Positions 26,002 to 33,577 of a DNA stretch of 48,035 nucleotides are shown here, in pieces. The translations under genes and the position numbers were made by a program. Every line of letters starts with the position of its first letter. The stretch's first letter is position 1. The notes under the pieces are model-generated. The model was not told the origin of the DNA and made no database searches. It was given only the letters and a program-made list of their open reading frames with translations. The stretch spans positions 1 to 48,035 of the forward strand of contig JAQWFQ010000028.1 in NCBI GenBank assembly GCA_029238665.1, in the 5' to 3' direction. This DNA comes from Crocinitomicaceae bacterium. Its GTDB lineage: Bacteria > Bacteroidota > Bacteroidia > Flavobacteriales_D > Crocinitomicaceae.

Positions 26002-26780
26002 GTGTAAAGCCAAAGAAACACCTCGGACAACACTTTTTAAAAGACATGACTGTCTGTAAGCGCATTGCGGATACGTACGGGTCACATAGGGCGTGTAAAA
26101 AAGTATTGGAGGTAGGTCCTGGAATGGGAGCATTAACAGACTTTTTACTGGAAGAAGAAATGGGGCTGGATGTTTGGGTAATGGATGTAGATACAGAAAG
26201 TATTGAATACTTAAAGGAAAACAAACCAGCACTTCAGGGTAAAATTATTGAAGCAGACTTTCTAAAAACAGACTTAAATAACGTAATGGAAGGAAAACCT
26301 TTCGCGGTCGTTGGGAACTTTCCATACAACATTTCTACACAAATTATGTTTAAGTGTTTAGAAATGAGAAATCAGGTTCCTGAAATAATGGGAATGTTTC
26401 AACGTGAAGTAGCGTGGAGAATTGCCGAACCTCCGGGAACAAAACAACGTGGTATTTTATCTGTATTAATGCAAGCGTATTATGACATTGAGTATTGTTT
26501 TACGGTTGATGAGCATGTGTTTGAGCCACCGCCAAAGGTAAAGTCAGGTGTTATTCGTTTAACCCGAAATGACCGTGATTCGCTTCCGTGCGACGAAAAG
26601 TTATTTAAACAACTTGTGAAGTTGAGCTTTAACCAACGAAGAAAAACAATTCGAAATTCGATTAAACAGTTTATAAAAGGAAAGGGTGTGGAACATGAAT
26701 TGTTAGCGCTACGACCAGAAGCATTATCTGTAGATCAGTTCATTGAATTAACCTTGTTGGTTGAGAAACATATTGATTAA
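25998..26780 (+). CDS. rsmA: 16S rRNA (adenine(1518)-N6/adenine(1519)-N6)-dimethyltransferase
   Basis: A 260-aa Rossmann methyltransferase (KsgA/Dim1 family) that dimethylates two adenines in helix 45 of 16S rRNA during 30S maturation. It has [11 protein letters not shown] at the N-terminus, the SAM motif [15 protein letters not shown], the catalytic motif [11 protein letters not shown] (NFPY in place of the common NLPY) and the substrate segment [24 protein letters not shown] and [14 protein letters not shown] complete the C-terminal domain. The length is normal. It overlaps the DUF4286 gene by 4 nt. Confidence 0.96.
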   Translation: MSVKPKKHLGQHFLKDMTVCKRIADTYGSHRACKKVLEVGPGMGALTDFLLEEEMGLDVWVMDVDTESIEYLKENKPALQGKIIEADFLKTDLNNVMEGKPFAVVGNFPYNISTQIMFKCLEMRNQVPEIMGMFQREVAWRIAEPPGTKQRGILSVLMQAYYDIEYCFTVDEHVFEPPPKVKSGVIRLTRNDRDSLPCDEKLFKQLVKLSFNQRRKTIRNSIKQFIKGKGVEHELLALRPEALSVDQFIELTLLVEKHID

Positions 26781-26867
26781 AATGAATTCAAATAATCAAG
26801 AAATACGATTGATGCAGTGAAATGTGTAAAAAATTGAGTTAATTTGTAATCTATAAAAATTGAAACT

Positions 26868-27062
26868 ATGACATTATCAGGATTTTTCTTCGGACTAGCA
26901 GACATTATGCAGATACCTTTAAGCTTTTTACAGGCTGACATGATTGGAAATATCTTTAATTATTCATGTATTGTTTTAGGGTTTGTGGGGTTATTTTATT
27001 GGTTAAACCTGCAAAAGAAGTTCAATAGTGCTGCTGAGAATAATCCAGATCAATTGAAGTAA
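26868..27062 (+). CDS. Small membrane protein, DUF6341-like
   Basis: A 64-aa protein with two hydrophobic stretches: an N-terminal MTLSGFFFGLADIMQIPLSF that looks amphipathic, and a clear transmembrane helix at about residues 28-46 (NIFNYSCIVLGFVGLFYW). A polar tail follows, ending NLQKKFNSAAENNPDQLK. The pattern of tryptophan/aromatic helix then LxLKKF(D/N)xAxEE resembles small Flavobacteriia proteins filed as DUF6341, which are sometimes misannotated as uracil phosphoribosyltransferase. The gene has its own strong terminator, suggesting monocistronic expression. Function unknown. Confidence 0.72.
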   Translation: MTLSGFFFGLADIMQIPLSFLQADMIGNIFNYSCIVLGFVGLFYWLNLQKKFNSAAENNPDQLK

Positions 27063-27083
27063 TCATTGATACTCATACTATAT

Positions 27084-27110
27084 AAGGTTGTCGAAAGGCA
27101 GCCTTTTTTT
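27084..27110 (+). terminator. Intrinsic terminator after the 64-aa membrane protein gene
   Basis: A 9-bp stem, AAGGTTGTC / GGCAGCCTT with two G-U pairs, closes a GAAA tetraloop (27093-27096) and is followed by a run of Ts to 27110. Confidence 0.88.
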
Positions 27111-27147
27111 GTTTAGAAACTCAAAAACTTTCTCTTAACTTAGTCTT

Positions 27148-27810
27148 ATGGGACTTTACACGGTAATCATTACAGCGGGGGGCATTGGAAAACGAATGAA
27201 TTCGGATTTACCGAAGCAATTTATTGAAATCAATGAAAAACCAATCTTGATGCATACGCTGGAGCAGATGTATCATTTTAACCCAAGGTTTCAAATTGTC
27301 CTTACGTTGCCTGAAGCTTGGAGGCTGTATTGGGAAGAGTTAATAATAACACATGATTTTAGAATACCACATCGAATTGTTGATGGCGGAAAGGAAAGAT
27401 ATCACTCCATTAAAAATGCGCTAGAGCATTGTTCTGGCGATTATGTAATTGTACACGACGGGGTTCGTCCCCTTGTAGGACATGAAACCTTAAATCGTTG
27501 CTTAGAAGCGCTAAAATTAAACGATGCTGTAATTCCGGTGGTTGAATTGAAAGAATCACTTCGTGTAAAATCAGGTACAGGAACAACATCGGTAGACCGC
27601 TCAATGTATCAAATTGTACAAACTCCTCAGTGTTTTAGAAAAGAAGTGCTTATAAGTGCATATAGTTTACCCTTTCATGATGGAATAACCGATGATGCTA
27701 GCTTAGTAGAGGCCGCAGGGTTTAAAGTGAAAACGGTTGAAGGGAATGAAAAAAACATCAAAATAACACGCAATATTGATTTAAAATTTGCCGAGTTGTT
27801 TCTTAAATAA
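27148..27810 (+). CDS. ispD: 2-C-methyl-D-erythritol 4-phosphate cytidylyltransferase
   Basis: A 220-aa nucleotidyltransferase of the MEP isoprenoid pathway, forming CDP-methylerythritol from MEP and CTP. The CTP-binding start ITAGGIGKRMNSDLPKQFIE is a close variant of the usual AAGxGxRMGxxxPKQ. VHDGVRPLVGHE, VPVVELKESLRV, MYQIVQTPQCFRKEVL and ITDDASLVEAAGFKVKTVEG follow in family order. The length is normal. It is transcribed separately from the upstream gene, which ends in a terminator, and is followed by a secreted protein gene 59 nt later. Confidence 0.95.
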   Translation: MGLYTVIITAGGIGKRMNSDLPKQFIEINEKPILMHTLEQMYHFNPRFQIVLTLPEAWRLYWEELIITHDFRIPHRIVDGGKERYHSIKNALEHCSGDYVIVHDGVRPLVGHETLNRCLEALKLNDAVIPVVELKESLRVKSGTGTTSVDRSMYQIVQTPQCFRKEVLISAYSLPFHDGITDDASLVEAAGFKVKTVEGNEKNIKITRNIDLKFAELFLK

Positions 27811-27869
27811 TGTTAGAAATACCTGTGAGACATTCAATAATGGTATCTTTGAATCTATTCGATTAAATT

Positions 27870-28424
27870 ATGAGAAAATTAATTTTACTAATCTTAGTAG
27901 TATCAACAACTACAGGAGTTTTTGCTCAAAGGCAAGAAAAAATAAATTTGAATTTGACAAATGCCCTGGTAATTGGACAGATGGATAAAACAGAAGATCG
28001 TTACTCATTGGAAATTAACACGACTGAATTAATGAACGCTTATGGAGTGAAAGCAATTCCTTCGTTGAACGTCATGAAGCTGGGGGGAGATGCCTTGGTT
28101 TTAGCGTCTGATTCTATCTCAAAATTAATGCAGGCCAAAAACATTGATACCTATGTATTGGTCAGCGTTAGAGGCTTTGATCGGAAATTTAAAGTCTCAG
28201 GCCTTAAAGACAATTTGGAAACAGCCTTGGGCTTAAGCAGTTTATTTGGACTGTACCGCGCGGATATTGTTTCCATTAGTTTTGAATTTAAGTTTTTTAG
28301 AGGTGGTAAATTGATTTACTCTGACATGGTTAAATGTGGAAACATTGGTGACAGGGATACCGTAATAAAGCGTTTCCGTAAGAAAGTGGAGAAACGAATC
28401 GTGAAGAAGTGGAAGAAACAATAG
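27870..28424 (+). CDS. Secreted hypothetical protein
   Basis: A 184-aa protein with a Sec signal peptide, MRKLILLILVVSTTTGVFAQ, cut after VFA. The mature region is alpha/beta-like: KINLNLTNALVIGQMDKTED, a helical stretch (ISKLMQAKNIDTYVLVSVRG), ETALGLSSLFGLYRADIVSI and a very basic C-terminus RFRKKVEKRIVKKWKKQ. The opening (new strand, then GQMDKTEDRYSLEINTTELM) suggests a periplasmic domain like those that bind nucleotides or lipids, but I do not recognise the family. Its terminator lies 45 nt downstream. Confidence 0.68.
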   Translation: MRKLILLILVVSTTTGVFAQRQEKINLNLTNALVIGQMDKTEDRYSLEINTTELMNAYGVKAIPSLNVMKLGGDALVLASDSISKLMQAKNIDTYVLVSVRGFDRKFKVSGLKDNLETALGLSSLFGLYRADIVSISFEFKFFRGGKLIYSDMVKCGNIGDRDTVIKRFRKKVEKRIVKKWKKQ

Positions 28425-28468
28425 TTATCCTTTATGATGACACCTTAAACGCAGAACTTGTATCAAAC

Positions 28469-28502
28469 AAAAAAGAACCCTCAACTTGAGGGCTCTTTTT
28501 TT
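28469..28502 (+). terminator. Intrinsic terminator after the secreted protein gene
   Basis: CCCTCAA / TTGAGGG, extended by AAAAAAGA / TCTTTTTT with one internal A-C mismatch, forms a long hairpin with T-runs; it could act in both directions. The left inverted repeat begins 5 nt after it. Confidence 0.85.
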
Positions 28503-28506
28503 GTTT

Positions 28507-28563
28507 GTGTGTTACAATTCCAAAAGTATACCCTCCATTGCTCAAAGGTGATGTATCGTCTTA
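28507..28563 (+). repeat. Left copy of a ~57-bp inverted repeat flanking the DUF5916 segment
   Basis: Positions 28507-28563 match the reverse complement of 31669-31727, with four mismatches and one 2-nt gap. An identical core runs from ACAATTCC through AAAAGTATA, followed by CCTCCATTGCTCAAAG. Each copy abuts a terminator hairpin of the gene outside it. Directly after the left copy begins coding sequence of a broken paaD, so the repeat end coincides with a homology breakpoint. Confidence 0.85.
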
Positions 28564-28778
28564 TGAAATACATACCTCGATAGCACCAGCTTGGACCACG
28601 GACTGGATGTCTGAATCCGGTAAAAATAAGCTAAAGGATTGCGGAATTTCTCCTCCTCAAGATGAGGCAGATAAATCTGTTTTGTTTGGTGAGCCAATTT
28701 GGAAGCATTGCTTGCAAGGCTCACTACCAATGCAAAAAATGCAGAGAGCCTTTTGATTATTTCAAATGCCTGAGATAG
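28564..28778 (+). pseudogene. paaD: Remnant of paaD (phenylacetyl-CoA epoxidase subunit PaaD), 3' end only
   Basis: Translation gives EIHTSIAPAWTTDWMSESGK, then NKLKDCGISPP up to about 28670. After a +1 frame change near 28670-28690 it gives SQFGSIACKAHYQC and KKCREPFDYFKCLR before a stop at 28776-28778. These are the middle and C-terminal blocks of PaaD/PaaJ, the iron-sulfur/maturation subunit linked to the phenylacetyl-CoA 1,2-epoxidase. The N-terminal half is absent, and the region that normally carries CPxCxS between the two blocks (roughly 15-20 residues) is missing, so both a 5' truncation and an internal deletion occurred. No other paa gene lies in the window. The fragment points inward, convergent with the DUF5916 gene, whose stop (28762) lies within it. 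Confidence 0.8.
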
Positions 28779-31215
28779 GCTTTTTCTTAAGGGATTGGCT
28801 ATCGAACCAATAAATAACTTTTAATGACAAGGTGTTAATTGGGCCGTTTTGGAGCGTATTATTTAAGGTTTCCCAATAGCGTTGCTCAACACTGGAATTG
28901 GAGGTAAAAATAGAGTTTTTCCAAACGAAATTCAGTTCACTTCCAGGAAGGAAAACCCATCGAAGAAGCATATCAATTGTAAATGCATTATAGTTGATGT
29001 CATATGCAGACATTCCATTAATATCATTACCTGAATAATCTTCAAGTGGATTCAGTAATCCGTTGTCTAACAATTCGTAAAAGCTATTGTATTTTATTTT
29101 GGCATTGTAGTGTCTTAATCTAAATGTCATACCCAATCGATTCGTGATGGTATAATCAACACCAAGAGATTGTTCGTTGGTCAATCGATCTCGATTTCCA
29201 AATAAGATACCGTTAAATGAATCAACCGGGTCACCAAAATTTACCGCGTAACCCTCACTATTGAATTGGAATTTTTGTTTCCACTCATGAATTAAAAATA
29301 GCTGGTTACTTAATCTAAATCGAAATTCAAGGTTATAATTCCACTCCCACCAATCTCCTCTTTGCACATCAACATACCCTAGGCGTGCATCTACCGCAAT
29401 TCTCTTCTGGTAGTTTGACGAGAACCATGCACCCATGTTGGTCCAAATCGGCCTTACGTATTTGTATTCCCCTATATTCTGTCCTCTTGGTTCAAAAAAG
29501 TCATTGTTCTCCATTAAGGCGCCATTGAAGTTAACCCCCCATGCATTGAATGATTTGGAAACCATAACTGCTCTTGAGTTCCAGAAAGCTCCTCCAAATA
29601 GATTTGGCGCATACAGCCTTTCATAATTGATTGAAAAGTTACTTTGAAACTTATTTAAGTTCCAGAAGTTTGGTTTAAAGTTTCGATAACCGACATTTGC
29701 CTCTGCCACACGACTGTTATTAGCCCTTAAAAACCCGAGATCATTGGGATCATAGGTGTCAGATTCCTCGTAATATTCAGTCCAAAATGTAAAATCTCCT
29801 CTTTGTTTTCCTAATTCGATGCCCCATGTATGTCCTAAAGAGGTTTGCGTACTTTCTAGAATAGCTGATAAAACTCCCTGCCCAGAAATATAATAGTCAT
29901 TGTTTTTGGTGTTGAAGCTTGCCTTCAGTCCGGATACATTTGCATCGTAGAAGTCTCCAGAACGCCAAACATTCGTATTCGTAAAGGTCAAAAAGCTATT
30001 ATTTTTTAGGTTTTGGTCCAAAACTAATACATTATAATTGCTTAAAGGGCTAATTGTAATGTCTCGCTCTGTACTTGTTTCACTATCAATTGCCTTTCCT
30101 GTTTGTATAGCGGTAATTCCATTGAACACAGCTATTCCCAGCCCGTTATTAAGTCGTCCAGAAATTTTACTTGCATTTATTAAGGGCACCGAATTAGGAA
30201 TTTCTTCCAGGTATTCATTGCTGTTTAATTGACTTTCATAAACCCTTGAAGGCGTTTGAACTCCAATACGTCTGCTATAAAAAAGCTCTGATTTTGTAAA
30301 AAGTTCCGTCCCTTCTGTAAAAAATTGTCTGTTTTCGTTGAATTCTATTTCAAATGGGCTAATATTCAAAACTTGATTGTCAAAAACAACTTGCCCAAAA
30401 TCAGGAAGCAATGTGACATCAATCGTAAAAGCTTCATTGATTCCATATTTGATATCCATTCCCCCATTGAAAGACGATAGCGTTTCTGAGTCTTTTGAGA
30501 AGTTAACATAACTTGAAAGAAAGGGTATAAAAGCTAGTCTTAATGGAGGAGAGATATTCTTAACTCCTTTTACTTTTCCACTCTCTAATAAATAGTTTTC
30601 CAAGTCTGGATTCACTGTATTCCAAGTATTTTCCTCTCGAAGTCGGCTGATTTGTCGTCCAAAATTAATATTCCAATCCTGAACATTTGATTTTGGGAAA
30701 CGAAGTGCTGAGTACGGAATCTTAAGCTCAGCGAACCAACCTTCGGCATTTATTTCGGTTTTACTTCGCCAAACAAGGTTGAGAAGCTCGTTATAGTCAC
30801 CATCGAATATTTTTGAGTCGATCTGCACACCCCGGCTTGTGATTCCAAACGAAAATCCATTTTGACGATCATTGTACGTATCAATGAAAATGACGAACAT
30901 ATCTAGGTTTGGATTGAAGTCATCTCTCTCGGACAAGACGCGTGAAACTGAATCTGGGTTATCAAAACACTTAACTCCAACATATAAAGCCTCTTGATCG
31001 TATAATATTGCTACCTCTGTTGGTTTGGAGGGTTTGTTTCCCGGCACAGGTTTGAGCTGTGTGAAATTTGAAGACCAATTTGCATTACTCCAAGAATGCT
31101 CCTCGAAATTGGCATCTAAAACGATATTCTGCTTTATTCTTTTGGCTTCGATTGTTTTTTGCCCGAAACAATTCTGTACAGCTGTCAAAGAGATTATTAG
31201 TAGGAGCCAATTCAT
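28762..31215 (-). CDS. DUF5916 protein with N-terminal CBM9-like domain (secreted, membrane-barrel type)
   Basis: An 817-aa exported protein. The start at 31215 (MNWLLLIISLTAVQNCFGQ, signal peptide cut after CFG) is chosen because a full promoter lies at 31234-31263, inside the longer open frame. Residues about 20-200 form a family 9 carbohydrate-binding-like domain (AKRIKQNIVLDANFEEHSW, ALYVGVKCFDNPD). The rest is the DUF5916 region, with LPDFGQVVFDNQVLNISPFE, EFNENRQFFTEGTELF and FYSRRIG, and many aromatic-rich alternating strands as in an outer-membrane barrel. Function unknown; some relatives sit near peptidases or glycan genes. It lies within a pair of inverted repeats and ends antisense inside a paaD remnant, so it looks like imported or moved DNA. 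Confidence 0.9.
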   Translation of the reverse strand: MNWLLLIISLTAVQNCFGQKTIEAKRIKQNIVLDANFEEHSWSNANWSSNFTQLKPVPGNKPSKPTEVAILYDQEALYVGVKCFDNPDSVSRVLSERDDFNPNLDMFVIFIDTYNDRQNGFSFGITSRGVQIDSKIFDGDYNELLNLVWRSKTEINAEGWFAELKIPYSALRFPKSNVQDWNINFGRQISRLREENTWNTVNPDLENYLLESGKVKGVKNISPPLRLAFIPFLSSYVNFSKDSETLSSFNGGMDIKYGINEAFTIDVTLLPDFGQVVFDNQVLNISPFEIEFNENRQFFTEGTELFTKSELFYSRRIGVQTPSRVYESQLNSNEYLEEIPNSVPLINASKISGRLNNGLGIAVFNGITAIQTGKAIDSETSTERDITISPLSNYNVLVLDQNLKNNSFLTFTNTNVWRSGDFYDANVSGLKASFNTKNNDYYISGQGVLSAILESTQTSLGHTWGIELGKQRGDFTFWTEYYEESDTYDPNDLGFLRANNSRVAEANVGYRNFKPNFWNLNKFQSNFSINYERLYAPNLFGGAFWNSRAVMVSKSFNAWGVNFNGALMENNDFFEPRGQNIGEYKYVRPIWTNMGAWFSSNYQKRIAVDARLGYVDVQRGDWWEWNYNLEFRFRLSNQLFLIHEWKQKFQFNSEGYAVNFGDPVDSFNGILFGNRDRLTNEQSLGVDYTITNRLGMTFRLRHYNAKIKYNSFYELLDNGLLNPLEDYSGNDINGMSAYDINYNAFTIDMLLRWVFLPGSELNFVWKNSIFTSNSSVEQRYWETLNNTLQNGPINTLSLKVIYWFDSQSLKKKPISGI

Positions 31216-31233
31216 GGTGCAAAAATAGCTTTT

Positions 31234-31263
31234 CAAATTTATTGTACCAAACGAAAACGACAA
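31234..31263 (-). promoter_or_regulatory. Bacteroidota-type promoter of the DUF5916 gene
   Basis: On the minus strand, TTG (31263-31261), a 19-nt spacer and TAAATTTG (31241-31234) fit TTG-N19-TAnnTTTG exactly. The expected start of transcription falls just before the ATG at 31215. Confidence 0.7.
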
Positions 31264-31668
31264 TGTTGCATCGGATACGCAAATTCAAATGAAAACTTCA
31301 TCAAGTGGTAAATTTATTTCAGGGAGTGCAAAACAGGTAGTACTATCAGTGGATGACGTTATTCATATTTATCATAAAGCTTCAATTATTGAGGGTATAA
31401 TATCATTATAAATAGACATTACTTTCTATTTCTCTACTTATTATTCTAATCATTATTTCGTACCGTCTTTTGATACGTCGATTGAGCAGGAATAGATTTC
31501 CAAGAGAGGATTTTTGTACACTCTACAGTTCGGAAACAGATGAATTCATTGTAGATGTTGAATTTTATTTCTAATGTCCTATTTTATCTAAGTACAGTTT
31601 TGTATTTGGTCTTGTGAAGATATTGTAGCAGAATTAGCTTCGAAGAAATTTAGTTAGGGAGGTCATTT

Positions 31669-31727
31669 TAAGATACGATACATAATCTTTGAGCAATGGA
31701 GGATATACTTTTGGAATTGTAGCACAC
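31669..31727 (-). repeat. Right copy of the ~57-bp inverted repeat
   Basis: Reverse-complement partner of 28507-28563 (53 of 57 aligned bases identical, one 2-nt gap). It abuts the terminator at 31729-31760. Whether the repeat occurs elsewhere in the genome cannot be seen here. Confidence 0.85.
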
Positions 31728-31728
31728 A

Positions 31729-31760
31729 AAAAAAAGACCTCTGAATTAGAGGTCTTTTTT
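31729..31760. terminator. Intrinsic terminator, probably for the 31.8-32.6 kb membrane protein gene
   Basis: A perfect 12-bp stem (AAAAAGACCTCT / AGAGGTCTTTTT) with a GAATT loop and T-runs on both strands. It lies 21 nt past the stop of the minus-strand gene at 31781, so it mainly serves that gene, and could block plus-strand reading too. Confidence 0.9.
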
Positions 31761-31780
31761 ATTTACATTATAATAATTTA

Positions 31781-32620
31781 TTATAGTGATTTAAAAGGCA
31801 AGTATGGACCTTTAACCCACTTAACCAAGGTAGAAGCTAATCCGTATAAGAATTGATATATAACTACATTAATATAAAGATTAATTAACGTTATCACGAC
31901 TGCTATAAATGATCCGAATACCCATAGAGCACCTGCAACTGTCCAAGCTTCACCAGCTGATAGATCTAAGTTAGGATTCATCCATTTCGCCATCATATTA
32001 CTAAATTCTCCTAGGCCTATATTCTCCATTATTTCAAATAAGGTAGCGGTTCCCATTTTTCCAATTTCAGAGAGTTTAGCAAAACTCATTCCTAAGCTAT
32101 TACCAATATCAAGTGTTGTAATAAAACTTAATAAAGCTGAAGCTGCAGCAAATAATCCTACCATTGCTAAAATATACCCGCTTAATTTAATTAGCGCGAC
32201 TGGCAGGTCTAAAAAGATAAGGTTTATGATGTTGCTTTTGGAAGCACTAAGACCTTCACTTGTGTGTCTAATAATCATTGCAATCGGAAATGCAGCGCAA
32301 GCCCAAAGTAAAATAGAAATGAGTCCTCCTACCATACCGGCGGTATCAGCATTCCCCCAAAAAGCACCGTCGTTTGCCCACAGTGGTTTAAGGGTAGACC
32401 ATAATAATGTTAAAAGAACAATAAACGCAGTAATGCGGAATATTTGTCCAAGCCATTCGGCAATTCTGTTTTCAGAGTTTTCAATACAAGCAGTCCAGTT
32501 ATTCCAAGGAAGTTTTTCACTGATCATCTTTGGAGAGTCAAGTAATTGATTTGTCAATTCGTTAACTTTGTCCATCTTGTCCATCTTGTCCGTTGTGTCC
32601 ATTTTGTCCGTTGTTTCCAT
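31781..32620 (-). CDS. Hypothetical polytopic membrane protein with repeated N-terminus
   Basis: A 279-aa protein with about five transmembrane helices (FRITAFIVLLTLLWSTL, GLISILLWACAAFPIAMII, LSGYILAMVGLFAAASALLS, GALWVFGSFIAVVITLINLY and part of the next stretch). The N-terminus is a short tandem repeat: METTDK-MDTTDK-MDK-MDK, with four in-frame ATGs (32620, 32602, 32584, 32575) any of which could be used. The start is therefore uncertain by up to 15 residues. I recognise no family. It lies in the accessory region between the inverted-repeat segment and a methyltransferase. Confidence 0.7.
   Translation of the reverse strand: METTDKMDTTDKMDKMDKVNELTNQLLDSPKMISEKLPWNNWTACIENSENRIAEWLGQIFRITAFIVLLTLLWSTLKPLWANDGAFWGNADTAGMVGGLISILLWACAAFPIAMIIRHTSEGLSASKSNIINLIFLDLPVALIKLSGYILAMVGLFAAASALLSFITTLDIGNSLGMSFAKLSEIGKMGTATLFEIMENIGLGEFSNMMAKWMNPNLDLSAGEAWTVAGALWVFGSFIAVVITLINLYINVVIYQFLYGLASTLVKWVKGPYLPFKSL
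32566..32620 (-). repeat. Tandem repeat across the start codon (18-nt and 9-nt units)
   Basis: Two 18-nt units (ATGGAAACAACGGACAAA, then the same with two changes) are followed by two 9-nt units, ATGGACAAG and ATGGACAAA. All are multiples of three, so slippage would change N-terminal length without breaking the frame. Confidence 0.8.
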
Positions 32621-32788
32621 CTTGTTTGTTTTTAATAATTAAATATTAGGTTCTATAAAGTTAGGTCAAATTAAGAGGTGTTTTTGACCGGTCTTAGTTT
32701 ACTTCAAACAACAAATTGTTAATAATCAGGTGCTTATGTGTTGTGTTTCTTGGTTTTACTGACAAGATGAGGCGAAAGGAAATGTTGT

Positions 32789-32808
32789 TTTTAGATCATT
32801 TTAGATCA
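32789..32808 (+). repeat. Perfect 10-bp tandem direct repeat upstream of the methyltransferase gene
   Basis: TTTTAGATCA occurs twice head to tail, spaced exactly one helical turn, about 95 nt before the probable start at 32903. It could be a regulator site; no regulator gene is adjacent. Confidence 0.4.
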
Positions 32809-32902
32809 AAAATTCATACTTTAATGAATGTGTTTCGAATGAAAAATAATGAATATTACATATCATTTTAAGTGCAAAAATTTGAAAATAGAAGCTTGTT
32901 TT

Positions 32903-33568
32903 ATGACCAATTTATCTAAACCGAAAAAAAAACCTTGGCCAACTAAAAAGGCTATGGAACAAATTTATACCATGAAACTATGGGGAGATGATGGCACTGC
33001 TTTCTACTCTGGAGACGGGTCTCATCATGCCAATTTAGTTGATCCATATATTGCTTGTTTAAGGACATTTTTAGATGCTTTTGAAGAGCCTATTGTGTTG
33101 TGCGATTTAGGCTGTGGTGATTTTAATATTGGTAAAAAATTGGTGGAGCACACAAAGGAGTACGTTGCTGTAGACATCGTTTCAGAGCTCATAGCATATA
33201 ATTCATCGGAGTTTAAATCAGAAAACTTAAGGTTTCGTTGTTTAGACATTGCTGTTGATGATTTACCTCCAGGAGATTGTGCAGTACTAAGGCAGGTTTT
33301 ACAGCACCTTTCCAATGCTGAAATTCAAAGGGTTATAAGTAAGTTAAGTCAATTTAAGTATGTGATTTTGACTGAACACATTCCGAATGGAGAATTTATA
33401 CCAAATAAAGACATTATCTCAGGGCAAGGAATCCGCTTAAAGAAACAGAGTGGATTGAGTTTATTACAGGCACCTTTTTTGTTTCAGGTAAAAAAAGAGC
33501 AAGAGCTACTGGCTGTTAATTTAGGGTCAGGAAAAGGGATTGTTGTAACGACGCTATACACCATTTAA
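32903..33568 (+). CDS. Class I SAM-dependent methyltransferase
   Basis: About 221 aa from the ATG at 32903 (MTNLSKPKKKPWPTKKAME); an upstream in-frame ATG at 32849 adds 18 residues without clear value. The SAM-binding motif I is VLCDLGCGDFNIGKKL, followed by YVAVDIVSELIAYN (motif II acidic residue D), FRCLDIAVDDLPPGD and the post-motif LRQVLQHLSNAEIQRVIS. The C-terminus keeps strands 6-7 (VILTEHIP, GIVVTTLY). Substrate unknown; small-molecule methylation is as likely as any. It is convergent with the TonB receptor remnant and stands alone. Confidence 0.82.
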   Translation: MTNLSKPKKKPWPTKKAMEQIYTMKLWGDDGTAFYSGDGSHHANLVDPYIACLRTFLDAFEEPIVLCDLGCGDFNIGKKLVEHTKEYVAVDIVSELIAYNSSEFKSENLRFRCLDIAVDDLPPGDCAVLRQVLQHLSNAEIQRVISKLSQFKYVILTEHIPNGEFIPNKDIISGQGIRLKKQSGLSLLQAPFLFQVKKEQELLAVNLGSGKGIVVTTLYTI

Positions 33569-33577
33569 TAACACAGG

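Larger units (their letters stand above)
31264..31780. other. Intergenic stretch with decayed reading frames, a repeat copy and a terminator
   Basis: About 500 nt without a convincing gene, markedly AT-rich. On the plus strand a 40-codon frame runs 31289-31411 (starts MKTSSSGKFISG). Another open stretch without ATG ends at the stop 31572-31574 and reads a hydrophobic run followed by RLSRNRFPREDFCTLYSSE. Both look like fragments rather than genes. The right inverted repeat (31669-31727) and a terminator (31729-31760) fill the end. I see no tRNA or transposase. Confidence 0.5.

Noticed and set aside
28505-28756. 83-codon plus-strand frame as a real gene
   Set aside because: It starts inside the inverted repeat, switches off the PaaD frame near 28680 and lacks the PaaD N-terminus; it is better described as a pseudogene remnant.
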